A DNA stretch of 63,567 bases from Falsibacillus albus (GCF_003668575.1 NZ_RCVZ01000020.1:1-63567), one strand, 5' to 3'; counted from the first letter of the stretch, positions 46,183-58,869 are shown. Notes: generated by a model from the sequence alone, not told the origin. A program made the numbers and translations.

Positions 46183-46834
46183 TTTGATTCTGTTCTCCTT
46201 TCTTTCTTAAAGCATTCAGTTCTTTCTTTAATCTCTCTATTTCCTCTTCCATCATGTGGCAGCGATCGGATACCGGATCAGGCAAATCGCTGTGATTTAG
46301 ATCTTTAAGGATCTTCACTCCGTCCTGTATCACGACTCTTCCAGGAATCCCGACCACCGTCGAATTATCCGGGACATCCTTTAAAACGACCGAACCTGCA
46401 CCTATCTTGGAATATTCTCCGATCGTGATCGATCCCAATACTTTCGCACCTGTGGCAATCAGGGCATTATCTTTAATTGTCGGATGCCGCTTGCCTTTTT
46501 CCTTTCCAGTACCGCCAAGCGTCACACCTTGGTATACAGTAACATTATCCCCAATTTCGCACGTTTCTCCTATCACCACTCCCATGCCGTGATCAATAAA
46601 AAAACGCCGTCCAATCCTGGCTCCAGGATGAATTTCAATCCCTGTGAAGAATCGGCTGATTTGAGAAATGACCCTTGCGATAAAAAAGAATTTCCGTTTA
46701 TAAAATCCATGAGCGATACGATGAGACCAAATGGCGTGCAAGCCAGCATAGGTTAAAATGACTTCCCAGTAGCTTCTTGCTGCAGGGTCCTGTTCAAATA
46801 CAGCCTCGATATCTTCTTTAAAAAGACGAAACAT
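46163..46834 (-). CDS. cysE: serine O-acetyltransferase
   Basis: CysE makes O-acetylserine, the precursor of cysteine. The 223-residue protein has an N-terminal helical part and a left-handed beta-helix of hexapeptide repeats ([37 protein letters not shown]), with the catalytic Asp-His in DHGMG. The ATG at 46834 has AGAGGTG nearby; a GTG nine bases upstream is less likely. The extended C-terminus (about 20 residues of Lys/Glu) is charged. Confidence 0.95.
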   Translation of the reverse strand: MFRLFKEDIEAVFEQDPAARSYWEVILTYAGLHAIWSHRIAHGFYKRKFFFIARVISQISRFFTGIEIHPGARIGRRFFIDHGMGVVIGETCEIGDNVTVYQGVTLGGTGKEKGKRHPTIKDNALIATGAKVLGSITIGEYSKIGAGSVVLKDVPDNSTVVGIPGRVVIQDGVKILKDLNHSDLPDPVSDRCHMMEEEIERLKKELNALRKKGEQNQNVHSNL

Positions 46835-46866
46835 GATTTTCACCTCTTTTTATTCTTAGTCAAACA

Positions 46867-47125
46867 TACAAAAAAGCGCCTCTGTAAAAGACAGAGACGC
46901 TTGACACGCGGTTCCACTCTGTTTGAATACAGCACCCGAAGGCCGAAAAAAGCTGTATTCCAACTTATCCTGGTAACGGCAGGCTCCCGCTTGCATCTAC
47001 TCAACATGAGCTTTCGACACAAGGTTCTGAGGTGCATTTCAAAAAATGAGAGGCTTAAACCACTTTCAGCCGGTGATGGTTCTCTCTAGAAAGCATCAAT
47101 TTTTTACTTCTCCTCATCATCACTT
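46867..47125 (-). promoter_or_regulatory. T-box riboswitch for cysE-cysS (specifier UGC, Cys)
   Basis: The minus strand contains stem I elements, a specifier loop reading GAAATGCACC with the Cys codon TGC, and the conserved T-box TGGAACCGCG. This is followed by a terminator hairpin (AAGCGTCTCTG...CAGAGGCGCTT, 46890-46921) with six T residues. Uncharged tRNA-Cys should stabilise the antiterminator and turn the operon on. Confidence 0.92.
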
Positions 47126-47167
47126 TCGCAATATATAATCTTACTATATTACACAATGTGAAAAATG

Positions 47168-48625
47168 TTAACTAATAATGCTCAACAAACGATTTTTAAC
47201 TTTATCTTTACCTAAAAGTTCAATCGTATTCGGCAATTCCGGTCCATGTGTCTGGCCAGTGACTGCCACACGGATCGGCATGAACAGCTTCTTTCCTTTT
47301 TGGCCGGTTGATTTTTGCACCGCTTTGATCGCTGATTTAATTTCAGCTGCTTCGAATGGCTCCAACTTTTCAACTTCCTCAAGAAAAGCGGAAAGCACTT
47401 GTGGAACCTGTTCTTCTTCAATGACCTCTTTTGCTTCCGCTTCATAGTCAAGTTCATCTTTAAAGAACATTTCTGATAATTCAACGATCTCTGCACCAAA
47501 GCTCATTTGCTCCTGATACAAAGCCACGACGTTTCGTACCCACTCCAAATCCGCTTCCGACATATCAGCACTGATGCGGCCCGCTTTGATTAAATGCGGC
47601 ATCGCCAGTTCAACCACTTTGTCCAGGTCCAGGTTTTTCATGTACTGATTATTCACCCATGTGAGCTTTTGTTTATCAAATAATGCAGGCGATTTGGATA
47701 AACGGCTGGCTTCGAATATATCGATCAGCTCTTCTTTCGTAAATAGTTCATCTTCGCCTTTCGGTGACCAGCCCAACAATGCGATAAAGTTAAACAGCGC
47801 TTCAGGCAAGTAGCCGAGATCGGCATATTGTTCAATGAATTGGATGATGCTTTCATCCCTTTTGCTTAATTTTTTTCTGTTTTCATTGACGATTAGCGTC
47901 ATATGGCCATAAATCGGCGGCTCCCAGCCAAGGGCTTCGAAGATCATCAATTGTTTTGGCGTATTGGAAATGTGGTCATCACCGCGCAATACATGCGATA
48001 TTTTCATTAAGTAGTCGTCAACCGCCACTGCAAAATTATAAGTTGGAATCCCGTCTTTTTTGACAATGACAAAATCGCCGATTCCATCTGATTCGAATGA
48101 TACATCTTGCTTGACCATATCATTGAATGCATACACTTTTCCGGCAGGGACTTTAAATCGTACACTCGGCTTGCGTCCTTCAGCAGCCAGTTTCCCTCCC
48201 TCTTCTTCAGACAAATGGCGGCATTTACCAGAATAGCGCGGCATTTCACCGCGTGCTTGTTGTGCTTCGCGTTCTGCCTCAAGTTCCTCTTCCGTGCAGT
48301 AGCACTTATAGGCAAGGCCTTTTTCCAACAGCTCATTGTAATATTCTTGATAGATATGATTACGCTCCGATTGGCGGTAAGGTCCGTATTCACCAGGGAT
48401 ATCAATGCTTTCATCCCAATCGATTCCAAGCCATTTTAGATATTTCAGCTGGCTTTCTTCCCCGCCCTCGATATTTCGTTTTTGGTCCGTATCTTCGATG
48501 CGGATGATGAATTTTCCATCATTATGACGAGCAAATAAATAATTGAAGAGTGCAGTACGCGCATTCCCAATATGTAGATGTCCTGTTGGGCTCGGTGCGT
48601 AGCGCACACGGATTTCGTTTGACAT
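47168..48625 (-). CDS. gltX: glutamyl-tRNA synthetase
   Basis: GltX (485 residues) is the non-discriminating GluRS expected in Bacillus, which also charges tRNA-Gln with Glu for later amidation. The HIGH-like motif is [14 protein letters not shown] (about 10-23) and the KMSKS-like motif is KLSKRDES. A four-residue zinc-like pattern is partly visible ([11 protein letters not shown]). GAGGAGG precedes the ATG. It stands between ispF and the cysE T-box. Confidence 0.96.
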   Translation of the reverse strand: MSNEIRVRYAPSPTGHLHIGNARTALFNYLFARHNDGKFIIRIEDTDQKRNIEGGEESQLKYLKWLGIDWDESIDIPGEYGPYRQSERNHIYQEYYNELLEKGLAYKCYCTEEELEAEREAQQARGEMPRYSGKCRHLSEEEGGKLAAEGRKPSVRFKVPAGKVYAFNDMVKQDVSFESDGIGDFVIVKKDGIPTYNFAVAVDDYLMKISHVLRGDDHISNTPKQLMIFEALGWEPPIYGHMTLIVNENRKKLSKRDESIIQFIEQYADLGYLPEALFNFIALLGWSPKGEDELFTKEELIDIFEASRLSKSPALFDKQKLTWVNNQYMKNLDLDKVVELAMPHLIKAGRISADMSEADLEWVRNVVALYQEQMSFGAEIVELSEMFFKDELDYEAEAKEVIEEEQVPQVLSAFLEEVEKLEPFEAAEIKSAIKAVQKSTGQKGKKLFMPIRVAVTGQTHGPELPNTIELLGKDKVKNRLLSIIS

Positions 48626-48715
48626 AGATATGCCTCCTCATGTTCATTAAAGGTCCTTGAATTCTTAAGATATTTTACCATCACCATGCGCAGGAATAAA
48701 GCGTTGAATTCTGCC

Positions 48716-49192
48716 TTATCCTTTTTGAAGGAGCACAACCGCCTGAGAGGCGATCCCTTCCCCGCGCCCAGTAAATCCAAGCTTCTCAGTCGTCGTGGCT
48801 TTTACGTTGACTTGATCGATTTCACCTTCCAATAAATCAGCAATCCTTTCGCGCATCTGGGTGATGTAAGGTGCCATTTTCGGTTTTTGTGCAATGATTG
48901 TGCAATCAATATTTCCCAGCTTATAGCCTTTTTCCTTTACAATCCCCCATACATGCATGAGGAGTTTCGCAGAATCCGCATCCTTAAACTCTGGATCGGT
49001 ATCCGGGAAATGCTTGCCGATATCGCCTTCCCCGATGGCGCCTAAACATGCATCAGCAATTGTGTGCAGCAATACATCTGCATCGGAGTGCCCCAGCAGG
49101 CCTTTTTCATAAGGGATTTCGATTCCTCCAATGATCAATGGCCGCCCTTCTGTCAATTGATGCACATCAAAACCTTGTCCGACTCTAAACAT
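48716..49192 (-). CDS. ispF: IspF, 2-C-methyl-D-erythritol 2,4-cyclodiphosphate synthase
   Basis: IspF cyclises CDP-ME 2-phosphate in the non-mevalonate isoprenoid pathway. The 158 residues contain the zinc ligands in GFDVHQL (Asp8, His10) and the His in [12 protein letters not shown]. The C-terminal [23 protein letters not shown] is typical. It comes after ispD, but the two genes are separated by 251 bases containing an interspersed repeat. Confidence 0.96.
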   Translation of the reverse strand: MFRVGQGFDVHQLTEGRPLIIGGIEIPYEKGLLGHSDADVLLHTIADACLGAIGEGDIGKHFPDTDPEFKDADSAKLLMHVWGIVKEKGYKLGNIDCTIIAQKPKMAPYITQMRERIADLLEGEIDQVNVKATTTEKLGFTGRGEGIASQAVVLLQKG

Positions 49193-49278
49193 GTCCTCTT
49201 CTCCTTTTGTAGTTTCTCTATGGTTATTAATATAGGCTGTTTCGGTAAAGATTGTTGTTATAGGTCAAAGGTATGCAA

Positions 49279-49376
49279 GGTTGGATTCCTCGGAAGGATT
49301 CTCGCTTTCCGAGGGGCGGTCGGTCGACCTCCTTAATCCGCTGCGGAGTCTCGCACCTTCTGCCCCAATCAATAAC
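49279..49376. repeat. interspersed palindromic repeat, copy A
   Basis: The ends (TTGGATTCCTCGGAAGG and CCTTCTGCCCCAATCAA) are inverted relative to each other with several changes. Internal blocks CTCGCTTTCCGAGGGGC and GGAGTCTCGCACCTTC match the other two copies at about 58.9 and 63.15 kb. It lies between ispF and ispD with no ORF of its own. Confidence 0.85.
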
Positions 49377-49443
49377 AAATGATTACTCAAAAAGCGCATT
49401 ATATACGAATCAATTCTAAATTTCCCAAGTGCTGATGGTCGAT

Positions 49444-50133
<690 letters not shown>

Positions 50134-50161
50134 CTATCCAATCTCCTATTCCGTTTATCGA

Positions 50162-51253
50162 TTACAATGCCTTTTCCAATAGTTTCGGTTTTGCAAAAAT
50201 CATTCGTCCTGCCGACGTTTGAAGTACGCTCGTGACAAGCACGTCAATATATTTACCGATATAATTGCGCCCTTCTTCCACGACGATCATCGTACCATCA
50301 TCCAAATAGGCAATGCCTTGATTTTGCTCCTTGCCATCCTTGATCACCTGTACCTTCAGTTCTTCGCCAGGCAGTACAACTGGCTTGACGGCATTGGCCA
50401 AGTCATTGATATTGAATACTTGTACATTCTGGAGCTCGCATACTTTGTTCAAGTTAAAATCATTCGTCACAACAATTCCATTTGTAAGCTTTGCCAGCTT
50501 TACAAGTTTGCTGTCGACTTCTTGAATTTCTTCAAAATCGCCTTCATAAATTTGGACTTCGATCGCCAATTCTTTTTGAATCCGATTCAAGATGTCCAAG
50601 CCGCGGCGGCCTCTGTTCCGTTTTAGGGCATCGGAAGAATCTGCAATATGCTGAAGCTCCTCAAGGACAAACTGAGGAATGACAATGATCCCTTCTATGA
50701 AGCCTGTTTGGCAGATATCCGCAATGCGTCCGTCGATGATGACGCTTGTGTCTAATATTTTCAGCGTTTTCGCTGGCTTTTCCAGCTCATCTTCTGCCAC
50801 TTTCTTTTTATTAGTCCGGTTTGCATTGGAGAATAAATTAATTAGTTCATCACGCTTTTTAAATCCAACCTGAAATCCTAAATACCCCAACAACAAGGTC
50901 AATAATATGGGTGCGACTGTATTTACAATGGGGATTGTTATCGTATTCAAAGGAAGCCCTGCCAAAAATGCAACGATCAATCCAAAAATCAGACCTAAAC
51001 TGCCAAATAAGATATCAGTTACCGGAGCCTTTACTAAAGTATCCTCAAACCATTTCACAAAATCTACTACATAATCAATCGCCCAAAAAGCTAAAATGTA
51101 AAAGATGACAGCCCCTAAGATAGCGGTGACATATGGGTTATTAATTAAAGTCAGTGTAGAAAAACCGGTAAGATCCAATAAATCAGGAATGAGAAAAATC
51201 CCAAGCGTTCCCCCTACGATTAAAAAGCACGCTTGCACTATTCGCTTTAACAT
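50162..51253 (-). CDS. yacL: YacL, membrane PIN-TRAM protein
   Basis: The 363-residue protein has four N-terminal membrane helices (about 1-130), a PIN nuclease-like domain ([22 protein letters not shown] onward, with acidic residues such as [12 protein letters not shown]) and a C-terminal TRAM RNA-binding domain (about 295-355). It is widely conserved in Bacillus; its function is not established. AAGGAGGTGAAGG precedes the ATG. Confidence 0.92.
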   Translation of the reverse strand: MLKRIVQACFLIVGGTLGIFLIPDLLDLTGFSTLTLINNPYVTAILGAVIFYILAFWAIDYVVDFVKWFEDTLVKAPVTDILFGSLGLIFGLIVAFLAGLPLNTITIPIVNTVAPILLTLLLGYLGFQVGFKKRDELINLFSNANRTNKKKVAEDELEKPAKTLKILDTSVIIDGRIADICQTGFIEGIIVIPQFVLEELQHIADSSDALKRNRGRRGLDILNRIQKELAIEVQIYEGDFEEIQEVDSKLVKLAKLTNGIVVTNDFNLNKVCELQNVQVFNINDLANAVKPVVLPGEELKVQVIKDGKEQNQGIAYLDDGTMIVVEEGRNYIGKYIDVLVTSVLQTSAGRMIFAKPKLLEKAL

Positions 51254-51492
51254 TCCTTCACCTCCTTCTACTCATTATAAACAAATTCCTAAATTTGAAA
51301 CGTGAGAAAAACAACAATTTTCTCGTTGTCACGTAAAAGAAATGTTTTTGTTATATCAAAATAATGTTTTTATTCGAATTGTAACCATTTGTAAATTCGT
51401 TCTTTGTACTAGATTAGCACCGCCGGCAATGCAGTGTCAATTTTATTGATGTGTCAATTTAGACACAATTATCAGCGGGAAATTATTTGAAA

Positions 51493-52566
51493 TCATAATT
51501 GGCGGTCGGCGAAAATCTGCTCTTTGATCAATTTCAAACCATCCTTTATTTTCCTTGCCCTCACTTCCCCGATTCCTTCGACATCATCCAATTCATCCAC
51601 ACTGGCTTTAAGGATTTTGGGCAAAATTTCAAAGGTAGAGATCAAATTCTCCACAATGACGACAGGAAGCCTCGGTATTTTACTCAGCACTCTGTAGCCC
51701 CTTGGACATATCCCATCATCCAGATGAATATATCCGTTATATCCTAATAGTTTTAAGAGCACAGTGTCATCCAATATTTCCGAGCTGACAAGCTCCTGAA
51801 ATCGGTAGAGGACTTCAAATGGTTTGCAATCCCGGTCAGAAGCGTAATCCCTGATGATCATCATTGCTTCTTCTTCAATATCTGACAGAAGCTCATTCAT
51901 TTGCAGACGGATCAGCCTTCCTTCCGTCCCCAACTCGCTCAAATAAGAAAGCAGTTCATTTTTGATCCTTAAGACCATTTCGAATCGATGCAGCACCTGC
52001 AGCAGATCAGAATATGAAGTAAGCTCTTCGAATTCAAGAATGGAAAGGTTTGAAATGCTTTGATCGAGCACCACTTTATATTTCTCAAGCGTCTGGATCG
52101 CTTGGTTTGCTTTCGTTAATATGACGGCAATGTCTTTCAATGCATAGCGGAAATTCCCTTGATAAAGGGTAATGACGTTTCTACGCTGGGAAATGGCAAT
52201 CACCAATGCTTTCGTCTGCTTTGCCACCCTTTCTGCCGTCCGGTGGCGCATGCCGGTTTCAGATGATGGGATGGATGCGTCCGGGGCAAGTTGGGCATTC
52301 GCAATCAAGATTTTGCTTCCCGTTTCATTCAAGACGATTGCTCCATCCATTTTTGCCAATTCATATAGAAAACTTGGGGTAAAGAAACAATTGATATGGA
52401 AGCCCCCATCCACAATGGACCTGACTTTATCGCTATGCGCAAGTACGATAAGGCCGCCTGTGTTGGCGCGGAGCACATTATCTATCCCTTCTCGGATCGG
52501 GGTGCCCGGTGCAATAAATTGCAATATATCTGACATGGACTTTTCTGCCGGTTTTTTTTCATCCAT
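51493..52566 (-). CDS. disA: DisA, DNA integrity scanning diadenylate cyclase
   Basis: DisA makes c-di-AMP and links DNA damage to sporulation delay in Bacillus. The 357 residues have the DAC domain with [10 protein letters not shown] and GMRHRTAER, the two catalytic motifs, a central helical linker and a C-terminal helix-hairpin-helix DNA-binding part ([17 protein letters not shown]). It lies four bases after radA, and in B. subtilis the two proteins interact. Confidence 0.96.
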   Translation of the reverse strand: MDEKKPAEKSMSDILQFIAPGTPIREGIDNVLRANTGGLIVLAHSDKVRSIVDGGFHINCFFTPSFLYELAKMDGAIVLNETGSKILIANAQLAPDASIPSSETGMRHRTAERVAKQTKALVIAISQRRNVITLYQGNFRYALKDIAVILTKANQAIQTLEKYKVVLDQSISNLSILEFEELTSYSDLLQVLHRFEMVLRIKNELLSYLSELGTEGRLIRLQMNELLSDIEEEAMMIIRDYASDRDCKPFEVLYRFQELVSSEILDDTVLLKLLGYNGYIHLDDGICPRGYRVLSKIPRLPVVIVENLISTFEILPKILKASVDELDDVEGIGEVRARKIKDGLKLIKEQIFADRQL

Positions 52567-52570
52567 CCCT

Positions 52571-53944
52571 TTATCCTCCTAATGCGAATTGCAATGCTTC
52601 GCTGACTGTCGACACTCCTATCACATTGATTCCATCCGGAAATGACCATCCACCTATATTGTTCGTTGGGATGATGACGCGGTCAAATCCCAACTTCGCC
52701 GCTTCTTGTACGCGCTGTTCAATTCTAGATACCCTTCTGACTTCCCCGGTCAAACCGATTTCCCCGATAAAACAATCCGTTGCCCTTGTAGGACTGTCAC
52801 GGAAGCTGGATGCCACGCTGATGGCAATCGCTAAATCGATCGCAGGCTCATCAAGTTTGACCCCTCCGGCCACCTTCAAATAAGCGTCTTGATTTTGCAG
52901 CAGCATCCCCACTCTTTTCTCCAATACGGCCATCAGGAGCGAAACTCTATTATGGTCGATGCCAGTTGCCATCCGTCTTGGATTACCGAAGCTCATTGGG
53001 GAAATAAGTGCCTGAATTTCCACCAAAACAGGCCTGGTGCCCTCCATCGAGGCGACGACCGTGGATCCGGATGCACCTTTGGACCGTTCTTCCAAGAAAA
53101 TTTCTGAAGGGTTTTCCACTTCTTCCAGACCGGCTTCTTTCATTTCAAAGATCCCCATCTCATTCGTCGACCCAAAACGATTCTTGACTGCTCTTAATAT
53201 CCGATATGTATGATGGCGTTCCCCTTCAAAATAAAGAACTGTATCCACCATATGTTCAAGCAGTCTTGGTCCCGCAATCGAACCTTCCTTTGTAACATGC
53301 CCGACAATGAAAATGGCAATTCCATTTATTTTCGCGATCCTCATTAATTCTGCTGTACATTCCCGTACTTGTGAGACGCTTCCCGGTGCAGATGTGACTT
53401 CAGGGTTATACACCGTTTGAATCGAATCGACAATGACAAAATCAGGTTTGATTTCATCAATGGCTTGGTGGATGGATTCCATATTCGTCTCCGCATAGAC
53501 AAATAGTTCAGGAGACAATACATTTAACCGATCCGCTCTCAGCTTTGTTTGCTTGACGGATTCCTCACCAGAAATGTACATGACCTTCTGCTTAAGTCTG
53601 GCAAGCTGGGCGGAAACCTGTAGAAGCAGTGTTGATTTCCCTATTCCAGGGTCGCCGCCGATCAGCACCAGCGATCCTGGGACGACTCCTCCGCCTAGTA
53701 CTCTATTCAATTCTTTCATATTCGTTTTGATTCTTGGTTCCTCAATCGATTCAATCGAGGTGATGGGCGTGGCTTTTGCAGCTGTACCCGGGGCTGTATG
53801 ATGGAAAGCCCCTTTAGCTTTAGAGACAACCTCCACTTCTTCCACCATTTGGTTCCATTCACCGCATCCCGGACATCTTCCCATCCACTTTGGTGATTCA
53901 TATCCACACGATTGACACATAAATTTCGTCTTTTTCTTAGCCAT
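52571..53944 (-). CDS. radA: RadA, DNA branch migration ATPase
   Basis: RadA (457 residues) helps process recombination intermediates. Visible are a C4 zinc finger ([18 protein letters not shown]), Walker [11 protein letters not shown] (about 96-105), the RadA-specific KNRFGS motif, and a Lon-like C-terminal domain ([18 protein letters not shown]). It is cotranscribed with disA. GAGGAG precedes the ATG. Confidence 0.97.
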   Translation of the reverse strand: MAKKKTKFMCQSCGYESPKWMGRCPGCGEWNQMVEEVEVVSKAKGAFHHTAPGTAAKATPITSIESIEEPRIKTNMKELNRVLGGGVVPGSLVLIGGDPGIGKSTLLLQVSAQLARLKQKVMYISGEESVKQTKLRADRLNVLSPELFVYAETNMESIHQAIDEIKPDFVIVDSIQTVYNPEVTSAPGSVSQVRECTAELMRIAKINGIAIFIVGHVTKEGSIAGPRLLEHMVDTVLYFEGERHHTYRILRAVKNRFGSTNEMGIFEMKEAGLEEVENPSEIFLEERSKGASGSTVVASMEGTRPVLVEIQALISPMSFGNPRRMATGIDHNRVSLLMAVLEKRVGMLLQNQDAYLKVAGGVKLDEPAIDLAIAISVASSFRDSPTRATDCFIGEIGLTGEVRRVSRIEQRVQEAAKLGFDRVIIPTNNIGGWSFPDGINVIGVSTVSEALQFALGG

Positions 53945-54106
53945 TCCGAGCTCCTCTCTATATGTGTATGTGACGAAATGCCACAGATACTTGATATTAT
54001 TGTAAAATTACCAAAAAATACAATCTTCTTTCCGATAACTCTGCTAAATTCCGCGGACCGGAAGGGAGTTTCCCCTGATAGTCCCGACTCTTCCAAGCAT
54101 GAAGAA

Positions 54107-54141
54107 AGAGGTACACGCAAAATGCTTTAACGTGTACCTCT
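54107..54141 (-). terminator. hairpin terminator of the ctsR operon
   Basis: An 11-bp perfect stem AGAGGTACACG/CGTGTACCTCT with a 13-nt loop lies 6 bases past the clpC stop, followed on the minus strand by TTCTTC. The T tract is weak, so readthrough into radA is possible. Confidence 0.65.
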
Positions 54142-54146
54142 GTTGA

Positions 54147-56591
54147 TTATTTAGACAGTGTCCCTGTAGCTTCTTTCGTCTTGACGACAAAATCTCCGTC
54201 CTTCACATCGATTATAACATGCTGGCCTGTCAGGACAGTTCCTTTAAGCAGCTCTTCCGATAGACGGTCCTCAATATGCTTTTGAATCGCCCTGCGCAGC
54301 GGACGTGCGCCATACTCCGGATCGAAGCCTTCTTCGGCAATTTTCAGCTTCGCTTCATCGGTGAGCTCAAGTTCAATTTCCTGTTCTTTCAGTCTGATGG
54401 TCAATTGTTCTCCCATGAGAGAAACAATTTGTTTCAAGTGTTCTTTTTCCAGTGAATGGAACACGATGATTTCGTCGATACGGTTTAAGAATTCAGGACG
54501 GAATGCTTTTTTCAGCTCTTCCATCACTTTTCCTTTCATATCCTTGTAATCCTGCTCGCCATCCTGAATGTTGAAGCCAACATATTTATTGCGTTTCAAT
54601 GCATCGGCTCCGACGTTGGATGTCATGATCACAACGGTATTTCGAAAATCGACTGTGCGACCTTTCGAATCAGTCAATCTTCCGTCCTCCAATACTTGAA
54701 GGAGGATATTGAATACATCAGGATGAGCTTTTTCAATCTCATCCAAAAGAATGACGGAATATGGCTTTCTTCTTACCTTTTCAGTCAGTTGACCCCCTTC
54801 GTCATAACCGACATATCCTGGAGGGGAGCCTACAAGCCTAGAAGTCGAATGTTTTTCCATATACTCAGACATATCGACGCGGATCATCGCATCTTCATCG
54901 CCGAACATGGCCTCTGCAAGCGCTCTGGCTAATTCCGTTTTCCCAACCCCTGTTGGTCCTAAGAAAATAAACGATCCGATTGGGCGCTTCGGATCTTTCA
55001 GTCCAGCCCTTGCTCTTCTCACTGCCTTTGAAACGGCTTTGACAGCTTCTGATTGGCCGATCACGCGTGAATGAAGAATTTCTTCCAGGTTAAGGAGCTT
55101 CTCCGTTTCTGTTTCCGCGAGCTTGGAAACAGGTATTCCCGTCCAGCTTGATACGACATGCGCAATATCTTCGACGGTCACCTCACTGTTTTCCTGGCCT
55201 TGTTTTTCTTTCCACGTCTTCTTTGTTTCTTCCAATTCTTCACGCAGCTTCTGCTCGGAATCTCTCAAAGATGCTGCTTTTTCAAATTCCTGACTTTGAA
55301 CTGCGGCGTCTTTTTCTTTTCTTATTTCCTCCAGTTTCGCTTCCAGCTCTTTCAAGTTAGGAGGAGTTGTATATGAACGAAGTCGGACCTTTGAACCGGC
55401 TTCATCAATTAAATCAATGGCTTTATCCGGCAAGAAACGGTCTGAAATGTAGCGGTCCGACAGCTTCACCGCGGCATCGATGGCGGCATCGGTGATGGAC
55501 ACACGATGATGGGCTTCGTATCTGTCGCGAAGACCGTTCAAGATTTGGATGGATTCGTCTATCGTAGGCTCATCGACTTGAATCGGCTGGAACCTTCTTT
55601 CAAGAGCGGCATCCTTCTCGATATATTTGCGATACTCATCCAAAGTGGTGGCCCCGATACACTGCAGTTCCCCACGCGCCAACGCAGGCTTGAGGATATT
55701 GGATGCATCGATTGCTCCTTCAGCCCCACCTGCACCGATCAATGTATGAAGTTCATCAATGAATAAAATGATATTGCCTGCTTGACGGATTTCATCCATT
55801 ACCTTTTTCAATCGATCTTCGAATTCTCCACGGTATTTCGTACCGGCAACGACCGTCCCCATATCCAATGTCATGACGCGTTTATCCCTGAGGATTTCAG
55901 GGACTTCGTTATTGATGATTTGCTGGGCAAGCCCTTCAGCAATCGCCGTTTTCCCGACACCGGGTTCACCGATCAGAACTGGATTGTTTTTTGTACGCCT
56001 GCTCAACACTTCGATGACACGCTGGATTTCTTTGCTGCGGCCTATCACCGGATCAAGGCTGCCTTCGCGTGCGATGGCTGTCAAATCACGAGCCAAACTA
56101 TCCAGTGTCGGCGTATTCGCACTTGAACTGGATCCGCCCTGATGATTATTTGCCTCATTGCTGCCCAAAAGCTGCAGGACTTGTTGCCGGGCTTTGTTCA
56201 AGCTTACTCCAAGGTTATTCAACACCCTAGCTGCAACACCTTCGCCTTCACGGATGAGCCCCAGCAGGATATGCTCGGTTCCAACATACGAATGACCAAG
56301 CTTCCGGGCTTCGTCCATGGAAAGCTCAATGACTTTTTTGGCCCTAGGCGTGTAGTGGATGGTTTGGGTTGCATCCTGTCCTTTACCAATTAAGGTTTCT
56401 ACTTCTTTTTGGATTTTTTCCGGACTAAGCCCCAAGCCGTACAGTGCCTTTGCAGCAATTCCTTCGCCTTCCCTCACCAAGCCAAGCAGGACATGCTCAG
56501 TACCGATATTGCTATGTGATAAGCGGATAGCCTCTTCTTGTGCCAATGCAAGCACTTTTTGCGCCCTTTCCGTGAATCGTCCAAACATCAT
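54147..56591 (-). CDS. clpC: ClpC, AAA+ unfoldase of the Clp protease
   Basis: ClpC (814 residues) feeds substrates, including McsB-phosphorylated ones, to ClpP. Two Clp N-terminal repeats (about 4-145), a first AAA module with GEPGVGKTA and ILFIDELH, a UVR-like middle domain for adaptors ([17 protein letters not shown]) and a second AAA module with GPTGVGKTE and [11 protein letters not shown] are all present. It ends the CtsR operon. Confidence 0.98.
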   Translation of the reverse strand: MMFGRFTERAQKVLALAQEEAIRLSHSNIGTEHVLLGLVREGEGIAAKALYGLGLSPEKIQKEVETLIGKGQDATQTIHYTPRAKKVIELSMDEARKLGHSYVGTEHILLGLIREGEGVAARVLNNLGVSLNKARQQVLQLLGSNEANNHQGGSSSSANTPTLDSLARDLTAIAREGSLDPVIGRSKEIQRVIEVLSRRTKNNPVLIGEPGVGKTAIAEGLAQQIINNEVPEILRDKRVMTLDMGTVVAGTKYRGEFEDRLKKVMDEIRQAGNIILFIDELHTLIGAGGAEGAIDASNILKPALARGELQCIGATTLDEYRKYIEKDAALERRFQPIQVDEPTIDESIQILNGLRDRYEAHHRVSITDAAIDAAVKLSDRYISDRFLPDKAIDLIDEAGSKVRLRSYTTPPNLKELEAKLEEIRKEKDAAVQSQEFEKAASLRDSEQKLREELEETKKTWKEKQGQENSEVTVEDIAHVVSSWTGIPVSKLAETETEKLLNLEEILHSRVIGQSEAVKAVSKAVRRARAGLKDPKRPIGSFIFLGPTGVGKTELARALAEAMFGDEDAMIRVDMSEYMEKHSTSRLVGSPPGYVGYDEGGQLTEKVRRKPYSVILLDEIEKAHPDVFNILLQVLEDGRLTDSKGRTVDFRNTVVIMTSNVGADALKRNKYVGFNIQDGEQDYKDMKGKVMEELKKAFRPEFLNRIDEIIVFHSLEKEHLKQIVSLMGEQLTIRLKEQEIELELTDEAKLKIAEEGFDPEYGARPLRRAIQKHIEDRLSEELLKGTVLTGQHVIIDVKDGDFVVKTKEATGTLSK

Positions 56592-56592
56592 A

Positions 56593-57681
56593 TTAGTTTT
56601 CCTCCTTACTGATTTGATTTTCCTCTAATTTTAATCGTTCTCTTATTAACGTAGCCCTGCGGATATCCCGCTCATGGGGGCGGAGGGACCCTCCAGCATA
56701 TTGCTGCAGGAAACCCGGCTGAGTCAAAATCATCAGCTCATTTAAAATGTTCTTGGATATATGGGAAAAGAAGCCTAAATCTATACCAAGGCGTACATCC
56801 GATAAACACTTGGCTGCTTCCTTCGTTTCGATGACGCGGCTGTTCGTCAGTACTCCATAGGAACGGAACACTCTGTCTTCTAATTGTATGTTCGACGTCT
56901 TGACTAATGCTTCCCTTGCGGACCTTTCCTGCGAAATCAATTGTTGGACGACGCTGTTTAAATCTTCGATGATGTCCTCTTCCGATTTCCCAAGTGTGAT
57001 CTGATTGGAAATTTGAAAAATATTGCCCAATGCTTCGCTGCCTTCCCCATAGATTCCCCTGACTACCAATCCGAGCTGGTTGATGGCCGGAATGATGCGA
57101 TTTACTTGCTGAGTCAGCACCAGTGCCGGCAAATGCATCATTACGGAAGCTCTCATCCCTGTTCCCACGTTCGTTGGGCAGCTGGTTAAATATCCTAGTT
57201 TTTCATTGTATGCATAATCCAGCTGTTCTTCCATTAAATCATCAATTTGATTTGCTCTTTTTAATGCTTCCTTCAGTTGAAGTCCCGGGAATAGGCATTG
57301 GATTCGTATATGGTCCTCTTCATTTATCATGATGCTGATATCTTCGTTTTCTGATAAAAGCACTGCTGGATGATTGGCATCTTCCGCCAGGTACGGGCTG
57401 ATCAGATGCTTTTCGACGAGCACCCTCTTCTGAAGGGCATGCAGTTCATCGATTTTTAAGCTTTCAATCGCACCGAACTGATGAAATGGCTCGCTCTCCA
57501 AGTTTTTTTCCACCCTTTCCACGACCTCTGCCGCTTCTTCATTGGTAAACAGGGTTGGAAATTTATAATCGCTCAGATTTCTTGCCAAACGGATCCTGGA
57601 GCTCAATACGATATCTGAATCCGGTCCTTCATCGCTCATCCAAGAGCTTACTGCCTGGGTAAGGAACTTTTGTAGACTCAA
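56593..57681 (-). CDS. mcsB: McsB, protein-arginine kinase
   Basis: McsB phosphorylates arginine residues to mark proteins, including CtsR, for ClpCP degradation. The 362-residue protein has a phosphagen-kinase-like catalytic domain ([34 protein letters not shown]) and a C-terminal part ([14 protein letters not shown]). It overlaps mcsA by four bases and lies one base from clpC. Confidence 0.97.
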   Translation of the reverse strand: MSLQKFLTQAVSSWMSDEGPDSDIVLSSRIRLARNLSDYKFPTLFTNEEAAEVVERVEKNLESEPFHQFGAIESLKIDELHALQKRVLVEKHLISPYLAEDANHPAVLLSENEDISIMINEEDHIRIQCLFPGLQLKEALKRANQIDDLMEEQLDYAYNEKLGYLTSCPTNVGTGMRASVMMHLPALVLTQQVNRIIPAINQLGLVVRGIYGEGSEALGNIFQISNQITLGKSEEDIIEDLNSVVQQLISQERSAREALVKTSNIQLEDRVFRSYGVLTNSRVIETKEAAKCLSDVRLGIDLGFFSHISKNILNELMILTQPGFLQQYAGGSLRPHERDIRRATLIRERLKLEENQISKEEN

Positions 57682-58223
57682 GAAGACTCGCCTCCTTCTT
57701 GATGCAATGATTTTTCAAGGGAACGTATGTGATCACGGATTTCAGCGGCTTTTTCAAACTCTTCCGTATCGATGAATGATCGCATTTCATCTTTAAGCTG
57801 GGAAATCTTTTTCTTAGTATGGATGGAGCCTCCCATTCGCTTCGGAACCTTGCCTTGATGGGCAACATTGCCGCTGTGAAAACGTTTCAGGATCGGATCT
57901 AATTGATGTCTAAATGCATGATAACAATTGGGGCAGCCAAAACGTCCGATATTGACAAATTGTTCGATCGTCATGGAACAGCGCTCACAGCGGAGTACTT
58001 CCTTGCGTGGGATGGCCTGTTTTTCCTGTTGATAAATGTTGTTTGAATTAAACAGCCCCGCTAATAGATTATTGATTGAAAAACCGGATGATCCTCCGAA
58101 TAAAAAACTTTCTCCTTTGTCCTGGGCACATTTCTCACAAAGGTGGAATTCGGTTTTTTCTCCATTGATCACCTTCGTAAAATGGAGGGAAGCCGGTCTT
58201 TCATTACATTCCTGACAAATCAA
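57678..58223 (-). CDS. mcsA: McsA, activator of McsB
   Basis: McsA (181 residues) activates McsB and reacts to metals and oxidants. It has four Cys pairs (CQEC, CEKC, CERC, CPNC) that bind zinc and a C-terminal UVR domain ([26 protein letters not shown]). I start at the TTG at 58223 ([11 protein letters not shown]), which aligns with B. subtilis and has GAGAGGTG six bases before; a GTG nine bases upstream lies on the binding site. Confidence 0.93.
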   Translation of the reverse strand: MICQECNERPASLHFTKVINGEKTEFHLCEKCAQDKGESFLFGGSSGFSINNLLAGLFNSNNIYQQEKQAIPRKEVLRCERCSMTIEQFVNIGRFGCPNCYHAFRHQLDPILKRFHSGNVAHQGKVPKRMGGSIHTKKKISQLKDEMRSFIDTEEFEKAAEIRDHIRSLEKSLHQEGGESS

Positions 58224-58242
58224 TTTTTTCACCTCTCCATAT

Positions 58243-58707
58243 TTATTTATATTTAAGCGTCTCAAGCATCGCTTTTAGCATTCTTGCCCTCAGTTCATCT
58301 CGTTGAGGGAGATCGATGAATAATACAGATCGGTCCATGACACTGATCATGATTTTGGCTTCCCTTTCAGAAAGCACCTCTTCCTCCACCAGCCGGAAAA
58401 TGATGTCTTCCGCACTAGCCTGGGAAACCCTTGACCGTATCAGCGAAATCAGCTGATCGATCAAATGCGCCTGATCATGGGATTGAACCTTCATTATGCG
58501 AATATACCCGCCCCCTCCGCGTTTGCTTTCGACTGCATAGCCTCTTTCAATGGTGAACCTCGTATTGATCACGTAGTTGATCTGGGATGGAACACATTGA
58601 AATTTATCTGCAATCTCACTTCTTTTAATCTCGAGGATTTCGCTTTGGCTCATTGATAACACCTGCTTTAAATACTCCTCGATAATATCTGAAATATTCC
58701 TCACCAA
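58243..58707 (-). CDS. ctsR: CtsR, repressor of class III heat-shock genes
   Basis: CtsR (154 residues) represses clp genes and loses DNA binding when heated. The winged helix-turn-helix region (EIKRSEIADKFQCVPSQINYVINTRF) is followed by the glycine-rich thermosensing loop RGGGGYIRI and a C-terminal dimerisation/McsB-target part. It is the first gene of ctsR-mcsA-mcsB-clpC and has its own operator. Confidence 0.97.
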   Translation of the reverse strand: MVRNISDIIEEYLKQVLSMSQSEILEIKRSEIADKFQCVPSQINYVINTRFTIERGYAVESKRGGGGYIRIMKVQSHDQAHLIDQLISLIRSRVSQASAEDIIFRLVEEEVLSEREAKIMISVMDRSVLFIDLPQRDELRARMLKAMLETLKYK

Positions 58708-58721
58708 GTCACCCCCATTCC

Positions 58722-58746
58722 GACTTGACTTTGACTATATTTGACA
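58722..58746 (-). promoter_or_regulatory. CtsR operator
   Basis: On the minus strand GTCAAATATAGTCAAA fits the CtsR box (RGTCAAANANRGTCAAA), and a third TCAA half-site (GTCAAG) follows. It lies just downstream of the ctsR -10, so bound CtsR would block initiation, giving autoregulation. Confidence 0.9.
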
Positions 58747-58749
58747 TAA

Positions 58750-58779
58750 ATTATACATGAAAAGCCTCGCAGTTGGCAA
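58750..58779 (-). promoter_or_regulatory. ctsR operon promoter (sigma-A)
   Basis: TTGCCA (58774-58779), an 18-nt spacer and TATAAT (58750-58755) on the minus strand, immediately upstream of the CtsR operator. I did not find a convincing sigma-B promoter. Confidence 0.8.
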
Positions 58780-58869
58780 CGGATAGATTCGTAGACTTTT
58801 TTTAGTGATTGCAGGGGTGGAAAACAACAATCATTTTTCTAAAAAGCTCTTTTCGTAAAGTTTGTGTAA

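Noticed and set aside
51254-51492. Promoter or operator in the yacL-disA gap
   Set aside because: There is a TATAAT (about 51276) and an ACGTGA/TCACGT inverted pair (51300-51333), but no matching -35 at proper distance and no clear T tract, so I did not call a site.
54107-54141. Possible small regulatory RNA between radA and clpC
   Set aside because: The hairpin is best explained as the end of the ctsR operon; no separate promoter was found.
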